Shown: positions 35,566 to 45,701 of the stretch, piece after piece
Layout of the letters: each line of letters begins with the position of its first letter
How positions within the stretch are numbered: position 1 is the first letter of the stretch
Assembly (NCBI GenBank): GCA_943371965.1
Contig: CALRWV020000012.1
Location: 15,531-79,530 of the forward strand
DNA length: 64,000 nucleotides
From: CALRWV02 sp943371965
GTDB taxonomy: Bacteria; Bacteroidota; JABWAT01
Reading direction: 5' to 3'
Program-made: the position numbers and the translations under genes
Notes under the pieces: generated by a model
Databases searched by the model: none
Told to the model about the DNA's origin: nothing
The model's input: only the letters and a program-made list of their open reading frames with translations

Positions 35566-38500
35566 ATGAAAAAGTCTATTTTCCTTCTTGTTCTGCTTGT
35601 TTTGTTTGTCAGTGCAAAATCCCATGCACAGTTTCAGTTCGGACAAAACAAAGTTCAGTACAAATATTACAAATGGAATTACATCCAGTCAGATCATTTT
35701 GATCTGTATTTCACTGATGGAAATTACAAACTTGCAGAGTTTGCAATACTTTCTGCCGAATCGGCGTATGTGAAAATCAGCAAGGATTTCAAATACAGCA
35801 TCAACAACCGGATAACCTTTATCATTTACGGATCGCACAATGAATTTCAGCAGACCAATGCCATTGGCGGTTATCTGGATGAAGGAATCGGGGGCGTAAC
35901 CGAACTTTTCAAAAACAGGATAGTGCTTCCGTTTGAAGGTAATTTCCAGCAGTTCCGTCATGTCATTCATCATGAACTGGTACATGCAGTAATCAATGAC
36001 ATGTTTTATGCAGGAAGCATCCAAAATATGATTTCCCAGGCAAATCCCGTTGAAATTCCATTATGGTTCAATGAAGGTGTGGCAGAATTCAGTGCTTTAG
36101 ACTGGGATTCAAACACAGATCTTTTTATGCGGGATGCAGTAATAAACAACTATCTGGCACCCATTGAACAGTTGAACGGTTATTTTGCTTATCGCGGCGG
36201 TCAAAGTCTATGGTATTACATTACACAAAAGTATGGACGTGAAAAAATTGCAGAAATTATGCAGCGTCTCCGTTCAGTAAGAAGGGTAAATGAAGCTTTT
36301 GTTGGAGCTTTGGGTCTAACACTTGAAGAGCTAAGTGAAAGATGGCAGAAAGATTTGAAAGTTCGTTACTGGCCGGAAATTGCAACCCGTGATGACATCA
36401 AATCAATCGGACGCCGTTTGACAGATCATAAAAAAGATGGTTCAAACTACAATACTTCTCCTTCCATTTCCCCAAAAGGTGATAAAATTGCATTGATTAC
36501 CGACAAAAACAGATACATCGATATCGAACTGATCAATGCAATAGACGGTAAGTTCATAAAAAAATTGGTGGATGGCCAACGGTCAAGAAATTTTGAGGAA
36601 CTTCACTTGATTACTCCTGGAATTTCATGGTCACCTGATGGTAAGAGAATTGCAGTATCAACAAAAGCAGCAGAGGAAGATGTTATCATGCTGCTTGATG
36701 TTCAAACCGGAGATGAAGAAAAACTGGCATTCGGTCTGGACGGGATTTTCAGCGTTGACTGGTCACGTGACGGTGAAAAGTTGGCTTTTCAAGGATTGAA
36801 GAATGGAAATTCTGATATTTATGTTTATGAATTCAAAACAAAACAACTGCTAAATATTACCAATGATTCATTCAGTGATTTGGATCCCTCATGGTCACCT
36901 GATTCAAAACGCATCATTTTTGTTTCCGACAGAAATAAATTGAATCCCGGAGATGTGAAATCAGGAGGAAGGGAATTGTTTGAAAAGAATCTGGATCAGA
37001 CAGATATTTTTGAACTGAAACTTGAAACCAGAGCTATTGAAAGAATAACAAAAACTGACGGTTTTGATGAATCAAATCCGATTTATGGACCGGACGGAAA
37101 AAGCATCCTCTATATTTCTGATGAAAATGGAGCATACAATCTTTTCAGCATGAATCTTGAGAAAAAGACAGTTCGTCCCCTAACAAATGTTCTTCAGGGA
37201 ATCCGTCAGATGTCGGTGACTTATGATGGGGAGAAACTAGCCCTTGTTGCACTTGATGATGCGGGATTTGATATTTTTACCATTAACAATCCCTTTGAAC
37301 TGAAGGTGAAAGGAGATTCACTCACCTCGAATTTATGGGCCAACTTCCGCGATTCACATGCAGGAAAAATGAAAAATAAAATCAGCGCAGAAAACGGATT
37401 TGCTCCGGATAAGGAAACGGGGAAAAATGCTCTTTCTGATTCGTTGAGAAATTATGTGTTTGATCCTGAAGCATCAAAGGAAATCAGGTCAAACAGGGCG
37501 GATACAATCAATTTCAGCAACTATGAATTTTCAGAAGATGTTGCAAAAGAAGAGGAAAATAATTCTGAAAATGTTCCGGCAGTGAAGTATTCATCTGTAG
37601 GAACAAGATTGCCCGGTGGAGAATTCAAAGTATTTGATTATAAACTGAATTTTTCAGTTGATTATGCGCAGACAAATCTTGGAGTGAACAATATATACGG
37701 TGCTTCGGGTTCAACACAAATGGTTTTCAGTGACATGCTGGGCAATCATCAGATTGTCTTTGCCTCCAATCTTGTTGTGAATCTTGAAAACAGTGATTTT
37801 TATCTCGCTTACTTTTATCTGCCAAAACGGTATGATGTGGGTGTGTTTGGTTACCACACAGCAAAATATTTTCCTTTTGCTATCAATGATACAAGTGCAT
37901 ATGATTATTACCGGTTCAGAAATTATGGAGTTGGTTTGTCACTGAGTTATCCATTTGATAAATACAACCGGGTTGAATTTGACCTGGGATTCAGCATTTT
38001 GAGCAAAGAAAATGTTGATAGAAACGTTCCAATTGAGGAAGTTGGTTTTGTAAATCCAAAGCTGGAATATACCCATGATACTGTTCTATGGGGTCCGTTG
38101 GCACCAAATAACGGAAGCCGGTACGGAATTGCGTTTCAGGCTGTCCCCAGTTTTTTAAGCAACAGGCTTGAGTTCTATACACTAAGTGCTGACTATAGAA
38201 CTTACTGGAGACTGACTGATTATACTTCATTTGCTGTTAGGGGTGCAGGTGCAATTTCGGGTGGAAAAACGCCGCAGAAATATTTCATTGGCGGTGTTGA
38301 ACAATGGTTGAATGTCAGACTGACAAACCGCAGTCATTTTCCAATCAAAAATGTTGAGGATTTTGTCTTTGCTGAAGCAGGTTTACCTCTTAGAGGTTTT
38401 GATTTGAATGAACAATTCGGTAACCGTTATTTTATTTTAAATGGTGAATTTCGTTTCCCCATGCTGCTTTGGTTGTTCCCTGAAGTGAATTCAGGCAGTT

Positions 38501-38739
38501 TTTTTATGGGAACCATTTTTACAGATATAGGATCTGCTTGGGATCAGCATCAGAAATATCAGGCCTTTTCGCATAATGACAAGCTTGAATGGGGAACAAA
38601 GGATTTACTGTGTGGTTCAGGGTTCGGGGTCAGAACATTCTTTCTGTATTTCCTGCTGAAAGTTGATGTTGCATGGAATTATGATTTCCGAAATGGAAGC
38701 AAACCGCAATATTATATCAGTCTTGGTGGGGATTTCTAA
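35566..38739 (+). CDS. Exported peptidase-MA-like, beta-propeller and outer-membrane barrel protein
   Basis: The 1057-aa protein has a signal peptide ending KSHAQ. Residues about 20-270 form a zinc-peptidase-like domain with HHELVH (HExxH) and a downstream WFNEGVAEF segment supplying the third ligand Glu. A TolB-like PD40 propeller follows at about 275-580, with SPDGKRIAVS, WSRDGEKLAFQG, WSPDSKRIIFVSD and PDGKSILYISDENG. The C-terminal 400 residues are a barrel resembling bacterial surface antigen/BamA-type strands and end in SLGGDF. I chose the ATG at 35566 because the signal peptide begins there. The combination suggests a surface-anchored protease, but activity is inferred from motifs alone. 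Confidence 0.8.
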   Translation: MKKSIFLLVLLVLFVSAKSHAQFQFGQNKVQYKYYKWNYIQSDHFDLYFTDGNYKLAEFAILSAESAYVKISKDFKYSINNRITFIIYGSHNEFQQTNAIGGYLDEGIGGVTELFKNRIVLPFEGNFQQFRHVIHHELVHAVINDMFYAGSIQNMISQANPVEIPLWFNEGVAEFSALDWDSNTDLFMRDAVINNYLAPIEQLNGYFAYRGGQSLWYYITQKYGREKIAEIMQRLRSVRRVNEAFVGALGLTLEELSERWQKDLKVRYWPEIATRDDIKSIGRRLTDHKKDGSNYNTSPSISPKGDKIALITDKNRYIDIELINAIDGKFIKKLVDGQRSRNFEELHLITPGISWSPDGKRIAVSTKAAEEDVIMLLDVQTGDEEKLAFGLDGIFSVDWSRDGEKLAFQGLKNGNSDIYVYEFKTKQLLNITNDSFSDLDPSWSPDSKRIIFVSDRNKLNPGDVKSGGRELFEKNLDQTDIFELKLETRAIERITKTDGFDESNPIYGPDGKSILYISDENGAYNLFSMNLEKKTVRPLTNVLQGIRQMSVTYDGEKLALVALDDAGFDIFTINNPFELKVKGDSLTSNLWANFRDSHAGKMKNKISAENGFAPDKETGKNALSDSLRNYVFDPEASKEIRSNRADTINFSNYEFSEDVAKEEENNSENVPAVKYSSVGTRLPGGEFKVFDYKLNFSVDYAQTNLGVNNIYGASGSTQMVFSDMLGNHQIVFASNLVVNLENSDFYLAYFYLPKRYDVGVFGYHTAKYFPFAINDTSAYDYYRFRNYGVGLSLSYPFDKYNRVEFDLGFSILSKENVDRNVPIEEVGFVNPKLEYTHDTVLWGPLAPNNGSRYGIAFQAVPSFLSNRLEFYTLSADYRTYWRLTDYTSFAVRGAGAISGGKTPQKYFIGGVEQWLNVRLTNRSHFPIKNVEDFVFAEAGLPLRGFDLNEQFGNRYFILNGEFRFPMLLWLFPEVNSGSFFMGTIFTDIGSAWDQHQKYQAFSHNDKLEWGTKDLLCGSGFGVRTFFLYFLLKVDVAWNYDFRNGSKPQYYISLGGDF

Positions 38740-38778
38740 ATAATCTAATTTAATTTCAAACCCAAATACAAGGTTATC

Positions 38779-38809
38779 ATGCTGAATCCTGTTTCTGCGG
38801 ATTCAGCAT
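38779..38809. repeat. Perfect hairpin after the barrel-protein gene
   Basis: ATGCTGAATCC (38779-38789) pairs with GGATTCAGCAT (38799-38809) around a 9-nt loop. No T-run follows, so it is not a classic terminator. The TCATGCTGAAT start is shared with the palindromic repeat at 46883, which suggests the same repeat family. Confidence 0.5.
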
Positions 38810-38960
38810 ACAATGGAAACCATGTTATTTGGGTGAATATTTGAAAAAAGAAGCGTAAGATGAAAGACAAACTCCCGGTTTAACAGAGAATTCAAGCGCA
38901 TCAATTCCGCAGTAACCTGCTTACTCGCATTTCCAAACCCAACCTGTTATATTCGCAGGT

Positions 38961-39776
38961 ATGAATCAGTTGCCAAAAACCAGAAATCACAGATCTGTTT
39001 TACGCCGCCAAACCATTTTCTCAAAACAGATAACAAGAAGTTTTCCGTTGAATCCTGTGATGGATATCGCGGTTTTCAATAAACTTCAGGAATTGGTATT
39101 TGCATCATACGGTGAAGCATTGGATCTGTTTATAACAGAAATTGCACCTTATTATTTTATCGATTTCAGCTACAAGTCACTTCCTGAGCAGGATCACCCT
39201 GAACTTATAATTGACAGGAAAGAATTTGAATGGTTTTCAGAGCTTTTTCAGGAACTGATTGTTTTGGGTGCATCTTTAAGTGATTTTGAAATTCACAGGG
39301 CAAAAGACAATTTTTTCAGGTTGATTGATACGCACGAAACCGGGATGAAACATTATGATTCAGATGAAGCGAAATCAATTATTCATAAAATCTTCATGCA
39401 GTCAATGTATCTCAACGGGTTTATTGATGAGATAAACTCGCAGATTAAAATTCCCAGCTACCGGTACCGTACAAAAAACGGAATGGTATTAAATTATTCA
39501 CCTTCACTTCCACTTCAGTCTTTATCTTCAATTATTTGTGAGAAATTTAAAATTTACAACGAGTACGATATTAAGATTGTTGATAATTTCTGCGTTTTTT
39601 ACTGGAATTTGAGAGCTGTACAGTCTGAACTGAAACAGATTGAACTGCTTGAAAAATATATTCAGTCAGCAACAGTGAAATTGAAAACAGAAACAGTTAA
39701 TCTGCTTGAAGATATTGGTGATTACATCGAATTTGTCATGTCAGATGATTTTATTCCCGGTGATGACTCTGAGTGA
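38961..39776 (+). CDS. Conserved-looking protein of unknown function
   Basis: I do not recognise this 271-aa protein. It has no signal peptide. The body is mostly helical with acidic stretches (FEWFSELFQELIVLGASL, SDEAKSIIHKIFMQSMYL) and a mid-protein strand pair (YRYRTKNGMVLNYSPSLP). The C-terminal helix is long and amphipathic and the last residues are strongly acidic. The first 33 residues are basic and may be extra: an ATG at 39060 (MDIAVF) is a plausible alternative start. Codon use resembles its neighbours. It stands alone between the barrel protein and the aminotransferase operon. Confidence 0.6.
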   Translation: MNQLPKTRNHRSVLRRQTIFSKQITRSFPLNPVMDIAVFNKLQELVFASYGEALDLFITEIAPYYFIDFSYKSLPEQDHPELIIDRKEFEWFSELFQELIVLGASLSDFEIHRAKDNFFRLIDTHETGMKHYDSDEAKSIIHKIFMQSMYLNGFIDEINSQIKIPSYRYRTKNGMVLNYSPSLPLQSLSSIICEKFKIYNEYDIKIVDNFCVFYWNLRAVQSELKQIELLEKYIQSATVKLKTETVNLLEDIGDYIEFVMSDDFIPGDDSE

Positions 39777-39882
39777 AAACCGGATTTTGACAGACCGCTC
39801 CAGTTTATACTTCTGAAGTGGAATTCAACCCAGTTACTTTTAAACGACCAAACAAACTGAAAACCAAATCAGGAATCCAATC

Positions 39883-41250
39883 ATGTTCGATACTTTAAAA
39901 ATCAGAAACGACTTTCCGGTAACCCAATTGAAATTTCCGGTATTGGGCGGGAAAGAGGAAAAAACCTTGATTTATATGGATCATGGAGCCAGTACACATG
40001 CACCAAATCCTGTAATAGATAAGTTTGATAAATTTCTCCGTTCTTATTATGCAAATGTCCACCGTGGAAGCCATCATCTCAGCATTATGGCAACTGATCT
40101 TTTTGACAGTGTGACCAACATCATTTTTGATTTCATTAAAGGGGATAAAGATCAGAACTGCATCTTGTTTGCGCAGAACACGACTCAGGCGCTTGATATG
40201 GCAAGCCACATGGTTGAGCAGATGAGCGGAATTACTCTAACAACTTTAATGGAGCACCATTCAAACGATCTTCCCCACAGGAGACGTGGAAAAGTCATTC
40301 ATGTTAATGTTACCGACAATGACGGAACTTTGGATTACGAAGACCTTGAACTGAAAATGAAACTGTATCATGTGAAACTGATTGCTGTTACAGGCGCATC
40401 AAACGTAACAGGTTATTTTCCTGATATTTACAGAATTGCAAGATTGGCACATTCGTATGGCGCGTTCATTCTGGTTGACGCGGCACAGCTGATTGCACAC
40501 AAAGCAATCGATGTAAAACCAAACGACCATCCGGAACATATTGATTTTCTTGCAGCTGCCGGTCATAAATCTTATGCACCGATGGGAAGCGGATTTTTAT
40601 TCGGTCCCAAAAAAATATTCAACACAGCGCCACCTTACATACCGGGTGGTGGAACTGTAATTTATGTAACTGAAAAAGATGCTTTGTTTGATCATGCACC
40701 AGACCGTCATCAGGGCGGAACACCTAACATTCCGGGAGCGATTGCGTTGGGCGCTGCATTTCAGTATCTGAATTCGATTGGTATGGATGAAGTAAGGAAA
40801 CACGAAAAGGAACTCACACAATATGCGATCGATAAGCTTGATTCCATAAAAGGTGTTATGCTGTACGGACCAAAATCTGCAGAAAGAAAAAGCGGAGTTC
40901 TCTCATTCAATATTGAAGGTGTTGATCATAAGTTGGTTTCAACTATTCTCAATTATGAATATGCCATCGCAACAAGAAACGGTTGTTTCTGTGCGCATCC
41001 TTATTTGCACAAACTGCTGAATGTTGGAGAAGCCGAATCGAACCAATTGCGTGACAAATTGGCTCGGAACGAACGCATCAGTATTCCCGGTGCTGTTAGG
41101 GCAACCATCGGGCTTTACAACACAAAAGAAGAAATCGATATTTTATGTGACGCAGTTGAAACAATAGCCAAACACAAATGGGTTGGAAAATATGAAAAGG
41201 ATGAGGAACTGGATATGTGTAAAACTTCTTTCTATGAGTTTTCATTATGA
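39883..41250 (+). CDS. Class V aminotransferase (cysteine desulfurase-like)
   Basis: The 455-aa PLP enzyme has the fold-type I signatures of the SufS/CsdB group. These are YMDHGASTHAPNPVIDKF near the start, NTTQALDM near 103-110, the LVDAAQLIAH Asp near 200 and the PLP lysine in AAGHKSYAPMGSGFLFG near 228. A Cys-containing segment, NGCFCAHPYL, lies near 368-377. The protein is about 50 residues longer than SufS. SufBCD or IscU genes are absent, so its physiological role is uncertain. It overlaps the DUF2007 gene by 4 bp. Confidence 0.85.
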   Translation: MFDTLKIRNDFPVTQLKFPVLGGKEEKTLIYMDHGASTHAPNPVIDKFDKFLRSYYANVHRGSHHLSIMATDLFDSVTNIIFDFIKGDKDQNCILFAQNTTQALDMASHMVEQMSGITLTTLMEHHSNDLPHRRRGKVIHVNVTDNDGTLDYEDLELKMKLYHVKLIAVTGASNVTGYFPDIYRIARLAHSYGAFILVDAAQLIAHKAIDVKPNDHPEHIDFLAAAGHKSYAPMGSGFLFGPKKIFNTAPPYIPGGGTVIYVTEKDALFDHAPDRHQGGTPNIPGAIALGAAFQYLNSIGMDEVRKHEKELTQYAIDKLDSIKGVMLYGPKSAERKSGVLSFNIEGVDHKLVSTILNYEYAIATRNGCFCAHPYLHKLLNVGEAESNQLRDKLARNERISIPGAVRATIGLYNTKEEIDILCDAVETIAKHKWVGKYEKDEELDMCKTSFYEFSL

Positions 41251-41483
41251 TAGACGGATTTTCAGTTTTGAAAACTTACAGTTTTTCACACGAAGCGCAT
41301 TTGGATCAGGCAAAACTTCTTGATGAAAACATTGATGCGCGTTTAATGGATGAACAGATTTCAAATATATATCAGGGAATTGGTTACGCAGTTGGGATTA
41401 AAATTATTGTGCCTGATGAAGAGATCCATAAAGCAAACGATATTCTTGATTCAAATGAAAGTCAGTCACTTGAGGGGATGTAA
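41247..41483 (+). CDS. DUF2007 family small protein (putative signal-transducing)
   Basis: The 78-aa protein matches the small alpha/beta DUF2007 pattern. An opening strand (FSVLKTYSFSHEAHLDQAKLL) is followed by DENIDARLMDEQ, a central GYAVGIKIIVPDEEIHKANDIL and an acidic end. Its fold is related to ACT-like/GlnB domains; a regulatory role has been proposed for the family but not shown. It overlaps the aminotransferase stop by 4 bp and precedes glgA by 5 bp, so all three are one operon. Confidence 0.8.
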   Translation: MIDGFSVLKTYSFSHEAHLDQAKLLDENIDARLMDEQISNIYQGIGYAVGIKIIVPDEEIHKANDILDSNESQSLEGM

Positions 41484-41488
41484 TAATC

Positions 41489-42994
41489 ATGGCAAAAAAA
41501 ATCAGTACAAAGGAAAAATCAAAACTGAAAATTGCAATTGCAGCTTCAGAATCTGTTCCTTATGCAAAGACCGGCGGATTGGGTGATGTCATCGGATCAC
41601 TTCCAAAAGCACTTGATAAATTGGGTTGTGAAATTAAAATATTCCTGCCGAAATATTCTCTGATTGATGATGAAATTTTCGGGTTGCGCCCGATTTGGGA
41701 TATGGGCGAAATTCTGGTTATGGTTGGTGATCACCAGTATTTTGTTCACCTTCATCAGGCAATTCTTCCCGGAACCAATGTTGAAGTTAATTTTATTGAC
41801 TGCTCACATTTTTTTGACCGCAGATGGATTTATACAACTGACCCTGATGAAAACGAGAGATTTATTTTATTCAACAAAGCGGTTCTAGCTGTTTTGATTA
41901 AAATGAAATGGATACCCGATATTCTTCATTGCAATGATTGGCAAACCGGATTGATTCCAGCTTATATCAAGGAAAATTATCCTCATGACAATCCGTTTGA
42001 AAAAACCGCTTCGGTAATGACCATTCACAACATTGCGTACTCCGGAAAATTTGCCCCTGATACAGTTGCAAAAGCAAACCTGAGTTGGGACAAATATTTT
42101 CCCGGTGGTCCCTATGAATTTTTCGACAGTTTTTCTTTTCTGAAAACCGGGTTGGTTTTTGCAGATGTGATAAATACTGTAAGTTATACTTATGCAGCAG
42201 AAATTCTAACACCTGATTTTGGCGCTGGTCTTCATGGAGTTTTGAATGAACGGAAAGCTGATCTGTACGGAATTCTAAATGGGGCTGATTATGAAATTTG
42301 GAATCCGGAAACAGATAAGTATTTACCGGCAGTTTACTCTTCCGAAAAACTGGCAAACAAAGTAAAAATAAAAAAAGCACTTCTTGCGAAAATGCGCCTT
42401 CCATTCAGTGAAAAACGCCCGGTAATCGGAATTATTTCAAGAATGGTAGATCAGAAAGGTTTTGATCTGGTTGAGAACGCTTTTCAGCAAATTCTCAAAT
42501 TGGATGTTCAACTTGTTATACTCGGAAGCGGCGAGGAAAAATACGAATCCATGTTTCAGTGGGCATCCTACCAGTATCCCGAAAAAGTTGCAGCATTTAT
42601 TGGCTTCAATAATGAGCTGTCCCATCTGATAGAGGCCGGTGCAGATATGTTTCTCATGCCGTCTCGGTTTGAACCCTGCGGATTGAACCAAATCTACAGT
42701 TTGAAATATGGAACCGTTCCGATTGTAAGACGAACCGGTGGTTTGGCAGACACAGTCTTTGACTGGGATGAATTTGAGAAAATAAATCCGGAAAAAGGAA
42801 CAGGGTTCGTTTTCAGAAATGCAAATCCCTCTGAAATGTATCTGGCGGTAAGACGTGCAGTTTCAGCTTTCAATGATAAACCAACCTGGAAAAAAATCAT
42901 GAAGAACGGCATGAAAATGGATTATTCATGGGATCAGTCGGCAATAAAATATATTGAATTGTACAGGACTGCTATTAAGAAGAGAAGAAAATAG
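41489..42994 (+). CDS. glgA: Glycogen synthase (ADP-glucose type)
   Basis: The 501-aa GT5 enzyme adds glucose from ADP-glucose to alpha-1,4-glucan. It shows the N-terminal KTGGLGDVIGSLPKAL motif near residues 27-42, the HCNDWQTGLIP motif near 149-159, VMTIHNIAYSGKF near 175-187, and the C-terminal nucleotide-binding motifs VILGSGEEKYE and PSRFEPCGLNQIYSLKYGTVPIVRRTGGL. The family length is normal. No other glycogen gene (glgB, glgC, glgP) is in the window. Confidence 0.96.
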   Translation: MAKKISTKEKSKLKIAIAASESVPYAKTGGLGDVIGSLPKALDKLGCEIKIFLPKYSLIDDEIFGLRPIWDMGEILVMVGDHQYFVHLHQAILPGTNVEVNFIDCSHFFDRRWIYTTDPDENERFILFNKAVLAVLIKMKWIPDILHCNDWQTGLIPAYIKENYPHDNPFEKTASVMTIHNIAYSGKFAPDTVAKANLSWDKYFPGGPYEFFDSFSFLKTGLVFADVINTVSYTYAAEILTPDFGAGLHGVLNERKADLYGILNGADYEIWNPETDKYLPAVYSSEKLANKVKIKKALLAKMRLPFSEKRPVIGIISRMVDQKGFDLVENAFQQILKLDVQLVILGSGEEKYESMFQWASYQYPEKVAAFIGFNNELSHLIEAGADMFLMPSRFEPCGLNQIYSLKYGTVPIVRRTGGLADTVFDWDEFEKINPEKGTGFVFRNANPSEMYLAVRRAVSAFNDKPTWKKIMKNGMKMDYSWDQSAIKYIELYRTAIKKRRK

Positions 42995-43121
42995 TACAGC
43001 AAAAAGATTCTCGGTCTAAAACAGATTAATCGGTTTTTCATTTTACCGCTGATCATAAATTTCTTTTGGTTGATTTCAGGACATGTTACTTTTAATTCCA
43101 AAAATCAAGAATTAATCACCT

Positions 43122-45656
43122 ATGACCCCAACTTTTTTTGAACGCTATCCACTCATATATAAAATATCAATTCTGGTGTATGCGGTTTTTACCGTTATTG
43201 TTGTTTTTGCCGATTCCTATTTTGCCGGTTCAAGAGTTACCGATGAAAATGTTTTTGCTGGAACCACACCCAAAATTGTTGTCACGGTAGTCAACGAAGG
43301 CGGCGCAAGTGATCGTGCGGGAATGCTCGTTGGAGATACCATTTATTCAATCAACGGTAAGACTTTCCTGAACGCCCAAGATGCTGACAGAATTCTCCGC
43401 GAATCGGCACCGGGCTCAATTATGGATTACGGAATCATCCGCGGAAATCAGAAGCTGATTCTGAAGGTTCAGGCTGCAAGATTGGGTATTAATGCAAACA
43501 CTGTAATTGGATTAATCAGTTTTCTGCTGTTTCTTGCTGTCGGTTTGTATATCGGACTTGTTAGGTCAAACGAAAAAGGCGCACGGATTCTTTCGTGGGC
43601 GCTGGTGCTTCTTTCCCCTCTTGTCACGGTAATTACCGGAGGAAGAGGAGTTAACGGAATACCACTTCTTATTATTGTCAGTGGAGCATTTTTCTTTGGG
43701 TTCCCGCTCAATACTTATGCTGAATTATTTATCCCTGAAAAAGATTCATATTTCAGGAAAGCCAGAGTTGTTGTTCTTACTTCGCTGGGTCTCTCAATTG
43801 TCAGTTTTATTTTAACATGGTCATGGATAATATTCAATGTTCCTCGTCTTAATATTGAAAAAACCGGTTTGCTGAGTGTTCCGCTTACTATTCCTTTAGT
43901 AATTTTAATGTATATTATTACAAATCTTGTTGTTTCAAAATTCATGCGTGACAAAACATCAAATAAATATTTATCTCCAGTAGGAAACTCCTGGGCAATT
44001 TTTGGATTTTCAATAGGAGTTTTTCTTACAGCAGGAAACTACTTTAACCCGATATATTTTTATGGTTTGATTTTGACGGCTGCACCTCCTGTTGCCTGGT
44101 TTTACCTGATGACAACACACCGTTTGTTTGGAATCAATATCCCAATCAAGCGGTCAATTCAGTATTCAGTTTTCAACGTCTTTTTCTGGATTTTTCTGGT
44201 CATTTTTTATTTCTGGTTTTTAAATCTGATTTCAAATATTACTTTGGGAGATGTCGGTTTCCGCTTTACTCCAACAGCCCTTGAAATCGGTGATAAAGAT
44301 GCAAAAGGATTTACCGACCGTCCTCTTTTTATTCTGCTGGGAATTATTTCCTTTGTTCTGATCCTGCAAATTAAAAAACGCGGACAGAAAATTCTGAAAC
44401 AACTTTTCTTCAAAGAAGATTATGACTACAAAAATGCAGTATCAGAAGTATCCGAGCTGATTGCTACCAATATTACTGTTGATACATTGCTGGCTGCACT
44501 TTCTTCTGAGTTGAAATTGATTCTGAAATTGAAAGGTGTTGCCGTTTTTATCAATGAATCCGGAAAATCGGTTTTGAAATCATTCAACAGTCTGGATGAA
44601 AAGAAATTGAATGAAATTGACGGAACTGAACTTTATCAGAATCTTGAAAAACTGAAACATCCTACTGGAATTGAAAAAACATCGCTTGAAAATCTGTTCA
44701 AAAAAGCTGAGGTGCAGTTTATTGTTCCGCTGATTATCAAGGACAAAATGATCGGCGCAATTCTGTTGGGCGAAAAATATTCTGAGACTGCCTACAAACA
44801 GGCAGATATCACTTTTGTTGAATCACTGTCACGCCAGATTGCAGTTGCCATTGAAAACTCACGTCTTTCAGATGATGCCAGAAAAAGTGATCTGATTAAA
44901 CGCGATCTTGAACTGGCAAAAAAAATTCAAATGAATCTGCTTCCTTCCAAAACGCCTTCTATTGGGGGATTGCAGATTACGGGTTCTTACATTCCGGCAA
45001 ATGAAGTTGGCGGTGATTATTACGATTTTCTTACTCCGATTCTGAATCTGAATTCTGAGCCTAACAAAGTAACGGTTGTTGTGGGTGATGTTGCCGGAAA
45101 AGGAATTTCGGCTTCATTGTATATGTCTCGCGTTCAGGGAATTATCCGCTCATTGTACCACACCGGAAATTTTTCACCAAAGGCATTGCTCTCACATGCA
45201 AACGAACTCATTTATTCCGTTGCTGACCGTAAATCATTTATTACAATGGTCTGTGCTGAATTTGAAATGAAAGAACGGATTATGACATTTTCACGCGCCG
45301 GTCATTTACCGATTCTTCATTATTCCGCAGCCGATAAAAAATGCAATCAATTAACATCTATTGGATTTGCGTTGGGAATGCGGGTTGCATCTTCGTTCAA
45401 TGAAGTGCTGGGTGAAGAAAAAGTAAATTTTGGAATGGGTGATATTTTTGTTCTCTATTCGGATGGAATTTCTGAAGCCATGAACACCGCAAAAGGTGAA
45501 TACGGTTTTGACAGGTTGGAAGAAATTGTAATCTCAAACTGTGCCTACAATTCCGAATTGATTCTGAAATCAATCGAAACCGATCTGATTTCGTTTGTAG
45601 GAGAAGCAGAACCAAGTGATGACATTACGTTGGTGGTGGTGAAGATTAGTAGTTGA
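43122..45656 (+). CDS. Membrane PDZ-GAF-PP2C serine phosphatase regulator
   Basis: The 844-aa protein has an N-terminal membrane helix (about 12-32) and then a PDZ domain (about 40-125, with GGASDRAGMLVGDTIYSINGKTF). A block of about eight transmembrane helices follows (about 127-420), then a GAF domain (about 440-590) and a SpoIIE-type PP2C domain (about 620-844). Phosphatase motifs are NEVGGDYYDF, VVGDVAGKGISASLYMS, LYSDGISEAMN and DDITLVVV. The layout predicts a sensor that reads the envelope through the PDZ and membrane parts and controls a partner-switch phosphatase in the cytoplasm. It is the second PP2C regulator in the window and stands alone. A weak promoter (TTG-N18-TACTTTTA, 43066-43094) precedes it. 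Confidence 0.88.
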   Translation: MTPTFFERYPLIYKISILVYAVFTVIVVFADSYFAGSRVTDENVFAGTTPKIVVTVVNEGGASDRAGMLVGDTIYSINGKTFLNAQDADRILRESAPGSIMDYGIIRGNQKLILKVQAARLGINANTVIGLISFLLFLAVGLYIGLVRSNEKGARILSWALVLLSPLVTVITGGRGVNGIPLLIIVSGAFFFGFPLNTYAELFIPEKDSYFRKARVVVLTSLGLSIVSFILTWSWIIFNVPRLNIEKTGLLSVPLTIPLVILMYIITNLVVSKFMRDKTSNKYLSPVGNSWAIFGFSIGVFLTAGNYFNPIYFYGLILTAAPPVAWFYLMTTHRLFGINIPIKRSIQYSVFNVFFWIFLVIFYFWFLNLISNITLGDVGFRFTPTALEIGDKDAKGFTDRPLFILLGIISFVLILQIKKRGQKILKQLFFKEDYDYKNAVSEVSELIATNITVDTLLAALSSELKLILKLKGVAVFINESGKSVLKSFNSLDEKKLNEIDGTELYQNLEKLKHPTGIEKTSLENLFKKAEVQFIVPLIIKDKMIGAILLGEKYSETAYKQADITFVESLSRQIAVAIENSRLSDDARKSDLIKRDLELAKKIQMNLLPSKTPSIGGLQITGSYIPANEVGGDYYDFLTPILNLNSEPNKVTVVVGDVAGKGISASLYMSRVQGIIRSLYHTGNFSPKALLSHANELIYSVADRKSFITMVCAEFEMKERIMTFSRAGHLPILHYSAADKKCNQLTSIGFALGMRVASSFNEVLGEEKVNFGMGDIFVLYSDGISEAMNTAKGEYGFDRLEEIVISNCAYNSELILKSIETDLISFVGEAEPSDDITLVVVKISS

Positions 45657-45701
45657 TGGGAAATTAAAAAGGCAATTAAATTATAAATAATAGTATGAAA
45701 A

